A stretch of 64,000 nt of DNA from the NCBI GenBank assembly GCA_026708325.1, contig JAPOVC010000014.1:528060-592059 (forward strand), read 5' to 3'. Position numbers and translations under genes: made by a program. Positions within the stretch are counted from its first letter, which is position 1. Every line of letters begins with the position of its first letter. This DNA is from Anaerolineaceae bacterium. Lineage in GTDB: Bacteria; Chloroflexota; Anaerolineae; Aggregatilineales; Phototrophicaceae. Below the pieces are notes generated by a model. It was not told the DNA's origin, did no database searches, and saw only the letters and a program-made list of their open reading frames with translations. This document shows positions 1 to 7,903 of this stretch, one piece after another.

Positions 1-885
1 GTCCGAAGACATCAGTGCGTCTTCATGTTCGATGGAAATGACGTAGTCGTAGTCGATCATGCGCAGGGTACTGATGATGTCCTTCCAGGCTTTCAGGTCA
101 TGGCCGAAGCCAATGGCGCGGAAGGTCCAGGAGCGCTGTGGAATGAAATCGTAGCGCTGAATGTCGTTGCAGCCATTGAATTGCACGTTCATCATGTCCA
201 CCATGACGTCCTTGCCGTGTACGTGGATAATGGCTTCGTCCAGACGTCGAATCGCCGCCACGGGGTCCGCGCCATTCCACCAAAGGTGACTGGGATCGAA
301 GTTGCAGCCCAGGTGCTCGCCGGCGGCTTCCCGCAAACGCAGCATCGTGTGCACGTTGTAGACCAGCATGCCCGGGTGCATTTCCAGGGCAAAGCGAATG
401 CCGTGGTCAGCGCAGAATTTCGTCGCCTCGCTCCAGTAGGGAATGGCGACCTCATTCCACTGGTAGTCGAGAATCTCCAGGAAATGAGGCGGCCAGGGGC
501 AGGTTACCCAGTTGGGTCGCGAGTCACCGGCTGCGCCCGAGGGCAGTCCGGAAAAGCCATTGACGACCGGCACTTCCAGCAATTGCGCCAGTCGCACCGC
601 ATCGCGAATCTCCTGCCTGGAACGGTCGGCGATTTCCTGGTCCGGATGGATCGGGTTGTTGTGAACGCTTAGCGCACTCAGCGTCAGGCCCCGCTCGTGA
701 ATTTCCCCGAGCCACATGGCGCGGCGCTCCGCGCTTGCCAGTAATTCGGCGACAGGACAGTGTTCGCTGCCCGGATAGCCGCCGACGCCGATTTCCACAG
801 CAGAAACGCCCGCCGCCCTTGCCTTGTCCAGCGCTATCTCAAAGGCATCATTGGCCCATAACGCCGTAAAAACTCCGATTTTCAT
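1..885 (-). CDS. Sugar phosphate isomerase/epimerase, TIM barrel (C-terminus off window)
   Basis: About 295 residues are visible and the 3' end runs off the left edge. The product starts MKIGVFTALWAND and has the AP-endonuclease-2/xylose-isomerase-like TIM barrel pattern: ALEMHPGM, NFDPSHLWW, IHVHGKD and a final SIEHED, which carry the usual Glu, Asp and His metal ligands. The ATG at 885 follows an AGGAGG ribosome site. The family interconverts or dehydrates sugars and cyclitols in the cytoplasm, so substrate cannot be read from sequence. It is transcribed divergently from the next isomerase gene. An IolE-like inosose dehydratase is conceivable, as iolE is not found beside the other iol genes, but it lies 17 kb away and I do not call it so. 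Confidence 0.8.
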   Translation of the reverse strand, partial: MKIGVFTALWANDAFEIALDKARAAGVSAVEIGVGGYPGSEHCPVAELLASAERRAMWLGEIHERGLTLSALSVHNNPIHPDQEIADRSRQEIRDAVRLAQLLEVPVVNGFSGLPSGAAGDSRPNWVTCPWPPHFLEILDYQWNEVAIPYWSEATKFCADHGIRFALEMHPGMLVYNVHTMLRLREAAGEHLGCNFDPSHLWWNGADPVAAIRRLDEAIIHVHGKDVMVDMMNVQFNGCNDIQRYDFIPQRSWTFRAIGFGHDLKAWKDIISTLRMIDYDYVISIEHEDALMSSD

Positions 886-900
886 CGCCCGCCTCCTGAT

Positions 901-929
901 TTGACCCCGCATTCGCGTGCCTATACAAT
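901..929 (+). promoter_or_regulatory. Sigma70-like promoter, TTGACC-17-TACAAT
   Basis: TTGACC at 901-906 and TACAAT at 924-929 are separated by 17 bases, close to the consensus of a housekeeping promoter. It points at the isomerase gene starting at 992 and would start transcription near 936. It lies in the 106-base gap between divergent genes. Confidence 0.55.
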
Positions 930-943
930 ACCGGACAATTCTG

Positions 944-961
944 GCCCGAAATGTTTCGGGC
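944..961. promoter_or_regulatory. 18-base perfect palindrome, possible operator or leader hairpin
   Basis: GCCCGAAATGTTTCGGGC is a perfect inverted repeat of 8-base arms around TG. It lies just after the predicted transcription start and before the ribosome site of the gene at 992. Position and dyad symmetry fit a repressor operator (LacI/GntR-like) or a 5' leader hairpin. Which regulator binds cannot be told. Confidence 0.4.
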
Positions 962-991
962 GGCAAGTGACACAAGGGAGAGGCATTGCGG

Positions 992-1762
992 ATGAACACA
1001 CCGATTGGGCTGCAATTGTATACCATTGGCGACGAGACCCGGCGCGATTTCATCGGGGCGATTCGGCGGGTGGCGGCCATCGGCTATGACGGCGTGGAAT
1101 TCGCCGGCTACTTTGACACGCCGGCCAATGAACTGAAGGCGGCGCTGGACGACTGCGGTCTGCGCGCCGCCGGTACCCACGTTCATTTCCCGAAACTGCG
1201 CGATGACCTGCCCGCCCAGATCGACTACAGCCTGGCCATCGGCTGCCCAACCATTTTGTGCCCCTTTTTTCACGCCGAGGAACGAAATGCGGAGCTTTTT
1301 GAACGAATGGCCGACTTCTTCAACGAGACTGCCTCCACGTGCCGGGACCGCGGTCTGGAATTCGCGTACCACATCCACGGCCATGAGTTTGTTGAACTGG
1401 ACGGCCGCAGTGGCATGGACATTCTCTTCGACAGGACGGAACCGGGGCTCGTTGGGTTCGAACTGGACACCTACTGGGTCGAACGGGCCGGTGCGGATGC
1501 GCTGACCCTGTTTCGGGAATACGCCGATCGCTGCACCTTTATCCACTTTAAGGATGCCATCAACCGCGTCGACTGGCACGACACCGAGATTGGCGCCGGA
1601 ATCATCGATGTGCCGGGCATTCTGTCGGCCGCCGCGGATTCTGCAGTCCGCTGGTTTATCGTGGAACAGGAAGCCTTCACAATGCCGCCGATGGAAAGCG
1701 TGGCCATCAGCCTTGCCAATTTGAGACGCCTGTACCAGGAATCTGAAGGGGAAGGACAATGA
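992..1762 (+). CDS. Sugar phosphate isomerase/epimerase, TIM barrel
   Basis: A 256-residue protein starting MNTPIGLQLYTIGDE, the usual start of xylose-isomerase-like TIM barrels. Metal-site motifs visible are AYHIHGHEF, GFELDTYW and TFIHFKD, with a final IVEQEAF carrying the last Glu. A TTG two codons upstream is possible, but ATG 992 sits correctly behind GGGAGAGG. It overlaps the next gene by 4 bases (ATGA), so the two are co-transcribed. Family members isomerise or epimerise sugars or keto-sugars, and substrate is unknown. It is preceded by a good promoter and a perfect palindrome. Confidence 0.85.
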   Translation: MNTPIGLQLYTIGDETRRDFIGAIRRVAAIGYDGVEFAGYFDTPANELKAALDDCGLRAAGTHVHFPKLRDDLPAQIDYSLAIGCPTILCPFFHAEERNAELFERMADFFNETASTCRDRGLEFAYHIHGHEFVELDGRSGMDILFDRTEPGLVGFELDTYWVERAGADALTLFREYADRCTFIHFKDAINRVDWHDTEIGAGIIDVPGILSAAADSAVRWFIVEQEAFTMPPMESVAISLANLRRLYQESEGEGQ

Positions 1763-2892
1763 GCATAGGGCAATTGAAGTTTCGACGTGAGACCATCTGG
1801 CGTGGGGAACCGAGCGAACGGACACTCTGCGTCGTCGGCGACGTGGATGGCAATGGCACACCGGAGATCGTACTTGCCAGCCGCCGACCCACGCCGGAGC
1901 TTTATTACCTGCGCCGCGATGACGACGGTACCTGGCGACGCCACGACATGAATTTCGATTGCGGACAACTGGAAGCCGGCGGTTTCCTGGCGGACATCAA
2001 TCGCAACGGACGACTGGACTTTGTCGCCGGCAGCGACGCCACGGGAGACCGCATTTTCTGGTTCGAAAACCCCGGCGAAGTCGGCGCCCTCTGGCCCTTG
2101 CATGAAATTGTTCAGATGGCTGCCAACCAGTCGCATGACCAGTTCGTCGCTGACCTGGATGAAGACGGCCGGCTGGAAGTGTATTTCTGGAACCAGCGTT
2201 CGCAGTCCCTTTTTGTTGTCCCCGTGCCCGATGACCCGACCGTCTCCCCCTGGCCCGACGTTCACACGATTGTGTCCGGCGTGCGCCAGGAAGGCTTCGC
2301 GCTGGCGGACGTGGACGGCGATGGCCGCCAGGAACTCATCGCGGGCCAGTCCTGGTTCCGGCCGCCGCCCCACGTGTCCGGCGCCTGGGAACGGCACGTC
2401 ATTGCGGAAGATTTTGTGTCGCCGAGGGTGGCGGCGGCCGACTTCCGCGGCGACGGCAAGATCGAGGTCATTCTGGCCGAAGGCGATGCCAGCTATCTGA
2501 CGGAGCGCTACTACGGGCGGGTGGCCCGTTGCTGGTTCGATGCGGACCCAACCGCGCCCTGGAATGTTGAAATTCTGCAGGAGAGACTGGCTGACCCTCA
2601 CTCCCTGGTCATCGCCGACTTCAACGGCAATGGCCGCCCGGACCTCTTTGTCGGCGAACTGGGCGACCCCAACGCGCGCGACAGGCACACGCCGGCCCAG
2701 CGCGTCTATCGCAACGAAGGGGGCGAGCTGGTCGAGCAGGTGATCGACAGCGGCATTGGCACGCATGAGTCCAGGGGCATCGTGCTGGACGGACGAAGTG
2801 GTGTGGTCTGCAAGTCCTATCGCAACGTGCGAGAGGAGATTCCGCGCACGCCAGATGTCGACAGCATTCACATCTGGTTCCCGGAATACTGA
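1759..2892 (+). CDS. FG-GAP/VCBS-repeat beta-propeller protein without signal peptide
   Basis: A 377-residue protein made of about seven repeats, each with a calcium-loop motif of the DxDGNGxxE kind: DVDGNGTPE, DINRNGRLD, DLDEDGRLE, DVDGDGRQE, DFRGDGKIE and DFNGNGRPD. This pattern marks integrin-like FG-GAP propellers. Such proteins are normally exported, but the N-terminus (MSIGQLKFRRETIWRG) has no signal peptide or membrane segment, and the gene is translationally coupled to a cytoplasmic isomerase. A role in sugar binding or as a lyase-like propeller is possible. I assign no reaction. Confidence 0.8.
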   Translation: MSIGQLKFRRETIWRGEPSERTLCVVGDVDGNGTPEIVLASRRPTPELYYLRRDDDGTWRRHDMNFDCGQLEAGGFLADINRNGRLDFVAGSDATGDRIFWFENPGEVGALWPLHEIVQMAANQSHDQFVADLDEDGRLEVYFWNQRSQSLFVVPVPDDPTVSPWPDVHTIVSGVRQEGFALADVDGDGRQELIAGQSWFRPPPHVSGAWERHVIAEDFVSPRVAAADFRGDGKIEVILAEGDASYLTERYYGRVARCWFDADPTAPWNVEILQERLADPHSLVIADFNGNGRPDLFVGELGDPNARDRHTPAQRVYRNEGGELVEQVIDSGIGTHESRGIVLDGRSGVVCKSYRNVREEIPRTPDVDSIHIWFPEY

Positions 2893-2950
2893 CGGAGATT
2901 TCACCGACGGGCGGGCGGTGGACTCAATCCGCTGACGAAAGCGAATCGCG

Positions 2951-2987
2951 GCTGTGCAAGTCCTGAACAGGATGCCACCTGCACAGC
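2951..2987. terminator. Nested stem-loop after the propeller gene
   Basis: An outer 8-base stem (GCTGTGCA with TGCACAGC) encloses an inner stem (TCCTG with CAGGA). It lies 58 bases beyond the stop codon of the upstream gene. There is no clear T-run, so it is a terminator or RNA stability structure rather than a textbook intrinsic terminator. The rest of the 177-base gap shows only a weak TATCAT hexamer before the next gene. Confidence 0.35.
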
Positions 2988-3069
2988 GTGGCCGAATCTG
3001 CCGGAAAAACGCGACTGCGCTATCATTCGCGTTTCATCCGGGCCAATTGCAGGGAAACAGTCACCGGGC

Positions 3070-3813
3070 ATGACTGGCTCAGCACCTACCCAACTGCTTA
3101 AATTCGAGTCGCTGGAACCGGCGGAGCAATTGCGCCGGTCGCGCGAGTTCCTGCAGCGCATGCGAACGCGTCGCACGGTGCGGGATTTCTCTTCCCGTCC
3201 TGTCCCGTATGAACTGATCGAAAACGCGATTTGCGTGGCGGGGAGCGCTCCTTCAGGCGCCAACCAGCAGCCCTGGACCTTTGTCGCCATCAGCGATCCC
3301 GGGACCAAACGACGCATCCGTATCGCCGCCGAAGCCGAGGAGCGCGTCAGCTACGAAAGCCGCATGAGCGACGAATGGCTGGCTGCGTTGGAACCCCTGG
3401 GCACGACCTGGCGCAAGCCCTTCCTGGAAGTGGTCCCCTGGATCATCGTGGTGTTTCGACAGGCCTATGGCCTGGGAATTGATCCCGAAAGCGGTGAAGA
3501 GCGACGCTACAAGCATTATTACAGTGAGGAATCGGTCGGTATCGCCGTCGGCCTGCTTTTGGCCAGCCTGCATCTGGCCGGCCTGGCCACCGTGACCCAC
3601 ACACCGAGCCCGATGAAGTTTCTGGCGGATTTGCTCGGCCGCCCGCCCAACGAGCGCGCCTTCGTCATGATTCCGGTCGGTTACCCGGCGCCGGACGCGC
3701 GGGTCCCGCTCATTTCGAAGAAGAATCTGGACGACATCCTGGTGAGCATCACGCCGCAGGGGAACCAGGGGACTCCAGACAGCGGGTTTGAAGACGCCGG
3801 GCATCCGCATTGA
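3070..3813 (+). CDS. Iodotyrosine deiodinase-like nitroreductase (FMN)
   Basis: A 247-residue nitroreductase-fold flavoprotein. FMN-site features are RRTVRDFSSRPVP near residue 34 and APSGANQQPW near 60-69. The lid segment has Glu91, Tyr95 and Lys116. The spacing E-x3-Y and Y-x20-K is that of the halotyrosine-binding triad of iodotyrosine deiodinase, which reductively removes iodide or bromide from mono- and dihalogenated tyrosine. Bacterial homologues with this activity are known. The inferred role is dehalogenation of halotyrosines or a related phenol. The gene converges on an amidohydrolase gene and their 3' ends overlap by 65 bases. It appears to be monocistronic. Confidence 0.75.
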   Translation: MTGSAPTQLLKFESLEPAEQLRRSREFLQRMRTRRTVRDFSSRPVPYELIENAICVAGSAPSGANQQPWTFVAISDPGTKRRIRIAAEAEERVSYESRMSDEWLAALEPLGTTWRKPFLEVVPWIIVVFRQAYGLGIDPESGEERRYKHYYSEESVGIAVGLLLASLHLAGLATVTHTPSPMKFLADLLGRPPNERAFVMIPVGYPAPDARVPLISKKNLDDILVSITPQGNQGTPDSGFEDAGHPH

Positions 3814-5098
3814 GTTGGGCCACGGCCGCCCCGTAATCGAGCGTCAACAACTGTCGCTCCCTCATCAACCAACGTCCGTCCACCATCACATCGCGCACCT
3901 GCGAACCGTTCACGCTGTAGACCAGGGCCGTGAAGGGGTCGGCGCCGGTCCCGGGCGCCCAACCCGGTCCCCGTCGGCCAATAACGATCAGGTCCGCCCT
4001 CCGTCCCGGTGCCAGCTCCCCGATTTCATCCCCGAGACCCAGAGCCACCGCCCCGCCGCGCGTCGCCATGTCCAGCGCTTCGCGCGCGCGGATGGCCCCG
4101 GGTCGACGCTCCCGGAAACTCGTGAGTTTCGCCAGCGTACGCATTTCGCTGAACAGATCGTAGTCGTTGTTGTTGCAAACATTGTCCGTGCCCAGCGCCG
4201 TGTTGATTCCAGCCGCGCGCATGGCCACAAGTGGCGCCGCCTCCGCTCCGGCGCGCATGCAGGCGCTGGCGGCAATGACTGCCGTGAAGGGCCGAACAGC
4301 CAGCAGCGGCCAGTCTTCTGGCGGGATGCAGATGCTGTGCGCTGCCAGCAGGGGCCGGTCCAGCATGCCCATCGCTTCAAGCTGTTGAACCGCCGTTCTG
4401 CCGAATTCCACCCTGCAAAAGCGGTCTTCCTCGCCACTGGTTGACAGGTGAATGTGCAGGCCCGTGTCGTACTTGCGCGCCAGGCCCAGTTCCGCCTTCA
4501 TCAACTCGGGAGAGTTGTCGACGAAAAAGGCGTGCGGTCCGACCCATCCCTGCAGGCGCCCGCTGTTGTCCTCCCCTATGCTCTCAAGAAATGCCTCCAG
4601 TTGCGCCAGTTCCTGTTCACGGGCGGCCGCGTCCCCCAGTTCGACGACGCCATAGGCCAGGGCTGCGCGCATGCCACTGCGGCGCACGACCGGCACAATC
4701 CGGTCCATGTGAAAGTACTGATCGGCGAAAGTCGTCGTGCCTGACATGATCATTTCGGCGCAGGCCACCTCGACCGCGGCCGGCACCATGTCTGGCGTCA
4801 TCACCATTTCAAGCTTGCGGATCGTTTCGTACCAGCCTTCCATGGTAAACAGCGACACACCTTCGGCCATGCCGCGAAACAGGGTCATGGGCGTATGCGT
4901 GTGCGCGTTGACCAGTCCCGGCATGACCAGCGCCCCGGCGCCATCGACGCGTTCGTCGAAGCTGCCAGCCGGCGCGCGGGAGCGGGGGCCCACTGCAGCG
5001 ATTCGACCGTCCTCGACCAGTACGAAACCTGGGTCGTACACCCGGTCCGCGTGGCCGAGTGCCAGAATCGTTACATTCTCCAACAGGATGGTGGTCAT
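3749..5098 (-). CDS. Amidohydrolase, TrzA/MtaD/SsnA-type deaminase
   Basis: A 449-residue metal-dependent hydrolase. Visible metal and active-site motifs are VNAHTHTPM (HxH), LHIHLSTSGEE, LLAAHSICI and LGTDN, in the order expected of the cytosine/guanine/SAH/MTA deaminase branch. The likely reaction is hydrolytic deamination of a purine, a modified nucleoside or an s-triazine-like base in the cytoplasm. It is divergent from the nucleoside-uptake operon, which fits a role in nucleoside salvage, but substrate is unproven. The last 21 codons overlap the convergent nitroreductase gene. The ATG at 5098 opens a typical MTTILLENVTIL strand. Confidence 0.85.
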   Translation of the reverse strand: MTTILLENVTILALGHADRVYDPGFVLVEDGRIAAVGPRSRAPAGSFDERVDGAGALVMPGLVNAHTHTPMTLFRGMAEGVSLFTMEGWYETIRKLEMVMTPDMVPAAVEVACAEMIMSGTTTFADQYFHMDRIVPVVRRSGMRAALAYGVVELGDAAAREQELAQLEAFLESIGEDNSGRLQGWVGPHAFFVDNSPELMKAELGLARKYDTGLHIHLSTSGEEDRFCRVEFGRTAVQQLEAMGMLDRPLLAAHSICIPPEDWPLLAVRPFTAVIAASACMRAGAEAAPLVAMRAAGINTALGTDNVCNNNDYDLFSEMRTLAKLTSFRERRPGAIRAREALDMATRGGAVALGLGDEIGELAPGRRADLIVIGRRGPGWAPGTGADPFTALVYSVNGSQVRDVMVDGRWLMRERQLLTLDYGAAVAQLNADARRLQTRCLESPGSPAA

Positions 5099-5118
5099 GC
5101 AAGTCCCGCCTGGATTCG

Positions 5119-5147
5119 TTGCCTGAGGGTAGATTGCGGGTTACACT
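5119..5147 (+). promoter_or_regulatory. Candidate promoter of the nucleoside-uptake operon, TTGCCT-17-TACACT
   Basis: TTGCCT at 5119 and TACACT at 5142 are 17 bases apart, in the 111-base gap between the divergent deaminase and binding-protein genes. It points at the binding protein gene. Confidence 0.4.
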
Positions 5148-5209
5148 GCGGGCAGAAGAGTGCGGTCACTTTCCGCCACTCATTTGGCAACCGACATGAG
5201 GAAAGTACC

Positions 5210-6307
5210 ATGAAACTTCGTTTGCTGGTGATAGTGTGCCTTTTGTTCGGGATGTTTGGCCCCGTTGTCCACGCCCAGGACGACATGATGGAAGACCCCT
5301 GCCTGGCGCCCATGGAAGAAAGCGGCGAAATGATGGAGGTGCCGGACAACAGCCACATCAGCTTCGAAATCATCCTGCCCAATCCGCGTGGCGACCGCTC
5401 CTTCATTGACTCGGCCGCGGCAGGCGCCGAGCGCGCGATCGCCGAGCTGGGTGTCGAGGGCGTGATCATTGAGACCCAGGGCGTCCAGGAACATGACGCT
5501 GCCGTGCGCCGTGCCATTCAGGACGAGCCCAACATCGTGATTACCATCGCCGTTGATGCCGTCATCATCGAGGAAGTGGCAGTCGAGTTCCCGGACCAGA
5601 AATTTGGCGCCCAGGAGACCTTCTTCTTCCCCGCGCCGCCGGACCTGGAAAACCTGGCGCTCTTCAACATCCTTACCCACGAGAACAGCTATCTGGCAGG
5701 TATGGCAGCCGGCATGCTGACCCGCACGGGCACGGTGGGCGCCGTCGGCGGCATTGACGCCCCCGGCATCAACCTCTTCATCGTCGGCTTCGAGGAGGGC
5801 GTGAAATCGGTCTGCGAAGACTGCCAGACGGTGCGCAGCTACGTCGGCGACTTCTCGGACCCGGTGACCGCCAAGGAGCAGGCACTGGCCCTCTTCGAGC
5901 AGGGCGCGGACATCCTCTACCAGGTGGCCGGCCGCAGCGGTGAAGGTGTGTTGCAGGCGGCATCCGAAACGGGCAATTTCGCCATCGGCGTCGACAGCAA
6001 CCAGGACCATCTCTTCCCCGGCACCATCCTCGTTTCCGCCATGAAACGGGTGGACAACGCCGTCTTCAGTTTCGTGGAGAGCGTGGTCAACGATACCTAC
6101 GAATCGGGCACGACGACCGTGGGCCTTGCCGAAGGTTTCGCCGGCCTGAGCTGGGACGAAGGCATCTGCTCGCGCACCTTTGACGAATATGGGCCGGAAG
6201 ACCTGGTGGCCCAGCTGCCGGAAGTCCGCGCGGCCATCGCCGAGGCGCGTGAGGCTATCCTCGCCGGAGAGCTGGAAGTCACCAATGCCCTGGAGATGGC
6301 CGGCTAG
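5210..6307 (+). CDS. BMP-family nucleoside-type ABC transporter substrate-binding protein
   Basis: A 365-residue exported protein with signal peptide MKLRLLVIVCLLFGMFGPVV ending at AHA/QDD. The mature part has the PnrA/BMP fold markers: an opening strand with NPRGDRSFID, YLAGMAAGMLTRTG, VGGIDAPGINLF, YQVAGRSGEGVLQA and GVDSNQDHLFPG. Family members bind purine and pyrimidine nucleosides. An unusual Met- and Glu-rich stretch follows the signal cleavage site. ATG 5210 is preceded by GAGGAAAG. It heads an operon with a double ATPase, two permeases and a nucleoside hydrolase, which supports nucleosides as ligand. Confidence 0.9.
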   Translation: MKLRLLVIVCLLFGMFGPVVHAQDDMMEDPCLAPMEESGEMMEVPDNSHISFEIILPNPRGDRSFIDSAAAGAERAIAELGVEGVIIETQGVQEHDAAVRRAIQDEPNIVITIAVDAVIIEEVAVEFPDQKFGAQETFFFPAPPDLENLALFNILTHENSYLAGMAAGMLTRTGTVGAVGGIDAPGINLFIVGFEEGVKSVCEDCQTVRSYVGDFSDPVTAKEQALALFEQGADILYQVAGRSGEGVLQAASETGNFAIGVDSNQDHLFPGTILVSAMKRVDNAVFSFVESVVNDTYESGTTTVGLAEGFAGLSWDEGICSRTFDEYGPEDLVAQLPEVRAAIAEAREAILAGELEVTNALEMAG

Positions 6308-6328
6308 GGCAACAGACAATTGCAGCGA

Positions 6329-6356
6329 GGGGGAGGCAGCGCCAATTGCCTCCCCC
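6329..6356 (+). terminator. Perfect 10-base stem-loop between binding protein and ATPase genes
   Basis: GGGGGAGGCA (6329-6338) pairs perfectly with TGCCTCCCCC (6347-6356) around an 8-base loop. It starts 22 bases after the binding protein stop and ends 18 bases before the ATPase start. No T-run follows, so it looks more like an mRNA-stabilising or partial attenuating hairpin. This would let the binding protein exceed the membrane parts. Confidence 0.6.
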
Positions 6357-6373
6357 ACACCCACAGGTTTCCT

Positions 6374-7903
6374 GTGACTCCTGATCTTGCCATCGACATG
6401 CGCGAGGTGCGCAAGTACTTCCCGTCCTCGGACGTGCTTGCCGCAGACGACGTGGACTTCCAGGTCCGCCAGGGAGAAATTCACGCCCTGGTGGGCGAAA
6501 ACGGCGCCGGCAAGACCACCTTGATGAATATTCTCTACGGCCTGGTCAGGGCCGACCACGGCGACGTACGGGTCAACGGTGAAACTGTCCACATTCATCA
6601 CCCCAACGATGCCATTCGCGCCGGCATCGGTATGGTGCACCAGCATTTCAAGCTCATTCCGTCTTTTACCATTGCCGAAAATGTGATGCTGGGCATCGAA
6701 CCCGGCCAACTGGGTTTCATCAACGCGAGTGAGGAAGCGCAGGCCGTCGCGGATCTGGGGGAGAATTTTGGCTTGCCGGTCGACCCGAATGCCGTAGTGG
6801 CCGACATTTCCGTCGGGATGCAGCAGCGTGTCGAAATCCTCAAGACCCTGCAGCGGGACGCCCGCATCTTGGTGCTGGACGAACCCACGGCCGTACTCAC
6901 GCCCCAGGAAGTGCGCGAACTCTACAACGTCATTCGCCAGCTGGCGGCCGACGGCCGCACCATCATCCTGATTACGCACAAGCTGGTCGAGGTCAAGGCG
7001 GTGGCGGACCGGGTCAGCGTGATGCGCAACGGGCGCATGATCGCCACGCATGACGTCGCCGACGTCAGCATTCGCGACATGGCCAACCTGATGGTCGGTC
7101 GCGAGGTCGTCCTGCGCGTCGACAAGGAAAAGGCGAGCCCAAGGGACCCCGTGCTTGAGGTCAACAACCTGCTGGTCGCCAGTGCCGGCGGCATTCCGGC
7201 GGTCTTTGGCGTCAGTCTGGAACTTCGCGCCGGAGAGATTCTGGGGATCGCCGGGGTCAGCGGCAATGGACAGACGGAACTTGTCGAAGCCCTGTGCGGC
7301 CTGCGCGCTGTTGAGGGCGGCAGCGTCGTGCTGGGGGGCGAAGACGTCACCCTGAGCACGGTGCGCGCCAGACGCCAGCGCGGTATGGCGCACATCCCGG
7401 AAGACCGCATGCACATGGGTCTCAATCTGCGCACCTCGCTTGACGAGAATCTGATCGTCACCGTGTATCAACGCAGTCCCTGGTCCGAACGCGGCATCTT
7501 TCGCTTTCGCGCCATTCGCGACTTCGCGCTGCGCATCGTGCGCAGCTTCAACGTCCGCTCGGCGCGGCTTGGTGAGGAAATCCACACCCTTTCCGGCGGC
7601 AACTTGCAAAAGCTCGTGCTGGGTCGGGAACTGGACGGCCATCCAGGCCTGATCGTTGCCAACCAGCCGACGCGGGGTCTGGATATAGGCAGCATTGAGT
7701 TTGTCCACAAAACACTTGTCGAGGCCCGCGACGCCGGCGCGGCGATTCTTTTGGTTTCAGTTGAGCTGGACGAGATTTTTTCATTGAGCGATCGCGTCGC
7801 CATCATGTTTGAAGGGCGCATCATGGCCGTTCACGATATCGAAGACCTTGATGAAGAAAGCATCGGTCTGTTGATGGCCGGCCATCAGGAGCCCGGGCCA
7901 TGA
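6374..7903 (+). CDS. Nucleoside ABC transporter ATP-binding protein, two NBDs
   Basis: About 509 residues with two nucleotide-binding domains, as in YufO/NupO and RbsA. The first has Walker A GENGAGKTT, a signature in the form VGMQQRVEILK and Walker B LVLDEPTAVL. The second has the degenerate P-loop GVSGNGQTE, signature LSGGNLQK and VANQPTRGLD, typical of this family. The start is uncertain. GTG 6374 is used here and ATG 6398 is the alternative, and neither has a strong ribosome site because the upstream hairpin occupies the G-rich stretch. It overlaps the next permease by 4 bases. Confidence 0.9.
   Translation: MTPDLAIDMREVRKYFPSSDVLAADDVDFQVRQGEIHALVGENGAGKTTLMNILYGLVRADHGDVRVNGETVHIHHPNDAIRAGIGMVHQHFKLIPSFTIAENVMLGIEPGQLGFINASEEAQAVADLGENFGLPVDPNAVVADISVGMQQRVEILKTLQRDARILVLDEPTAVLTPQEVRELYNVIRQLAADGRTIILITHKLVEVKAVADRVSVMRNGRMIATHDVADVSIRDMANLMVGREVVLRVDKEKASPRDPVLEVNNLLVASAGGIPAVFGVSLELRAGEILGIAGVSGNGQTELVEALCGLRAVEGGSVVLGGEDVTLSTVRARRQRGMAHIPEDRMHMGLNLRTSLDENLIVTVYQRSPWSERGIFRFRAIRDFALRIVRSFNVRSARLGEEIHTLSGGNLQKLVLGRELDGHPGLIVANQPTRGLDIGSIEFVHKTLVEARDAGAAILLVSVELDEIFSLSDRVAIMFEGRIMAVHDIEDLDEESIGLLMAGHQEPGP

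Noticed and set aside
1..1762. Calling either TIM-barrel isomerase iolE
   Set aside because: Family fold fits, but no IolE-specific segment is seen and they are 17 kb from the inositol operon. Mentioned only as candidates.
5180..7708. An 842-codon open frame on the minus strand
   Set aside because: It lies opposite the binding protein and ATPase genes, has no ribosome site and low-complexity His/Asp/Val-rich content typical of antisense frames in GC-rich DNA.
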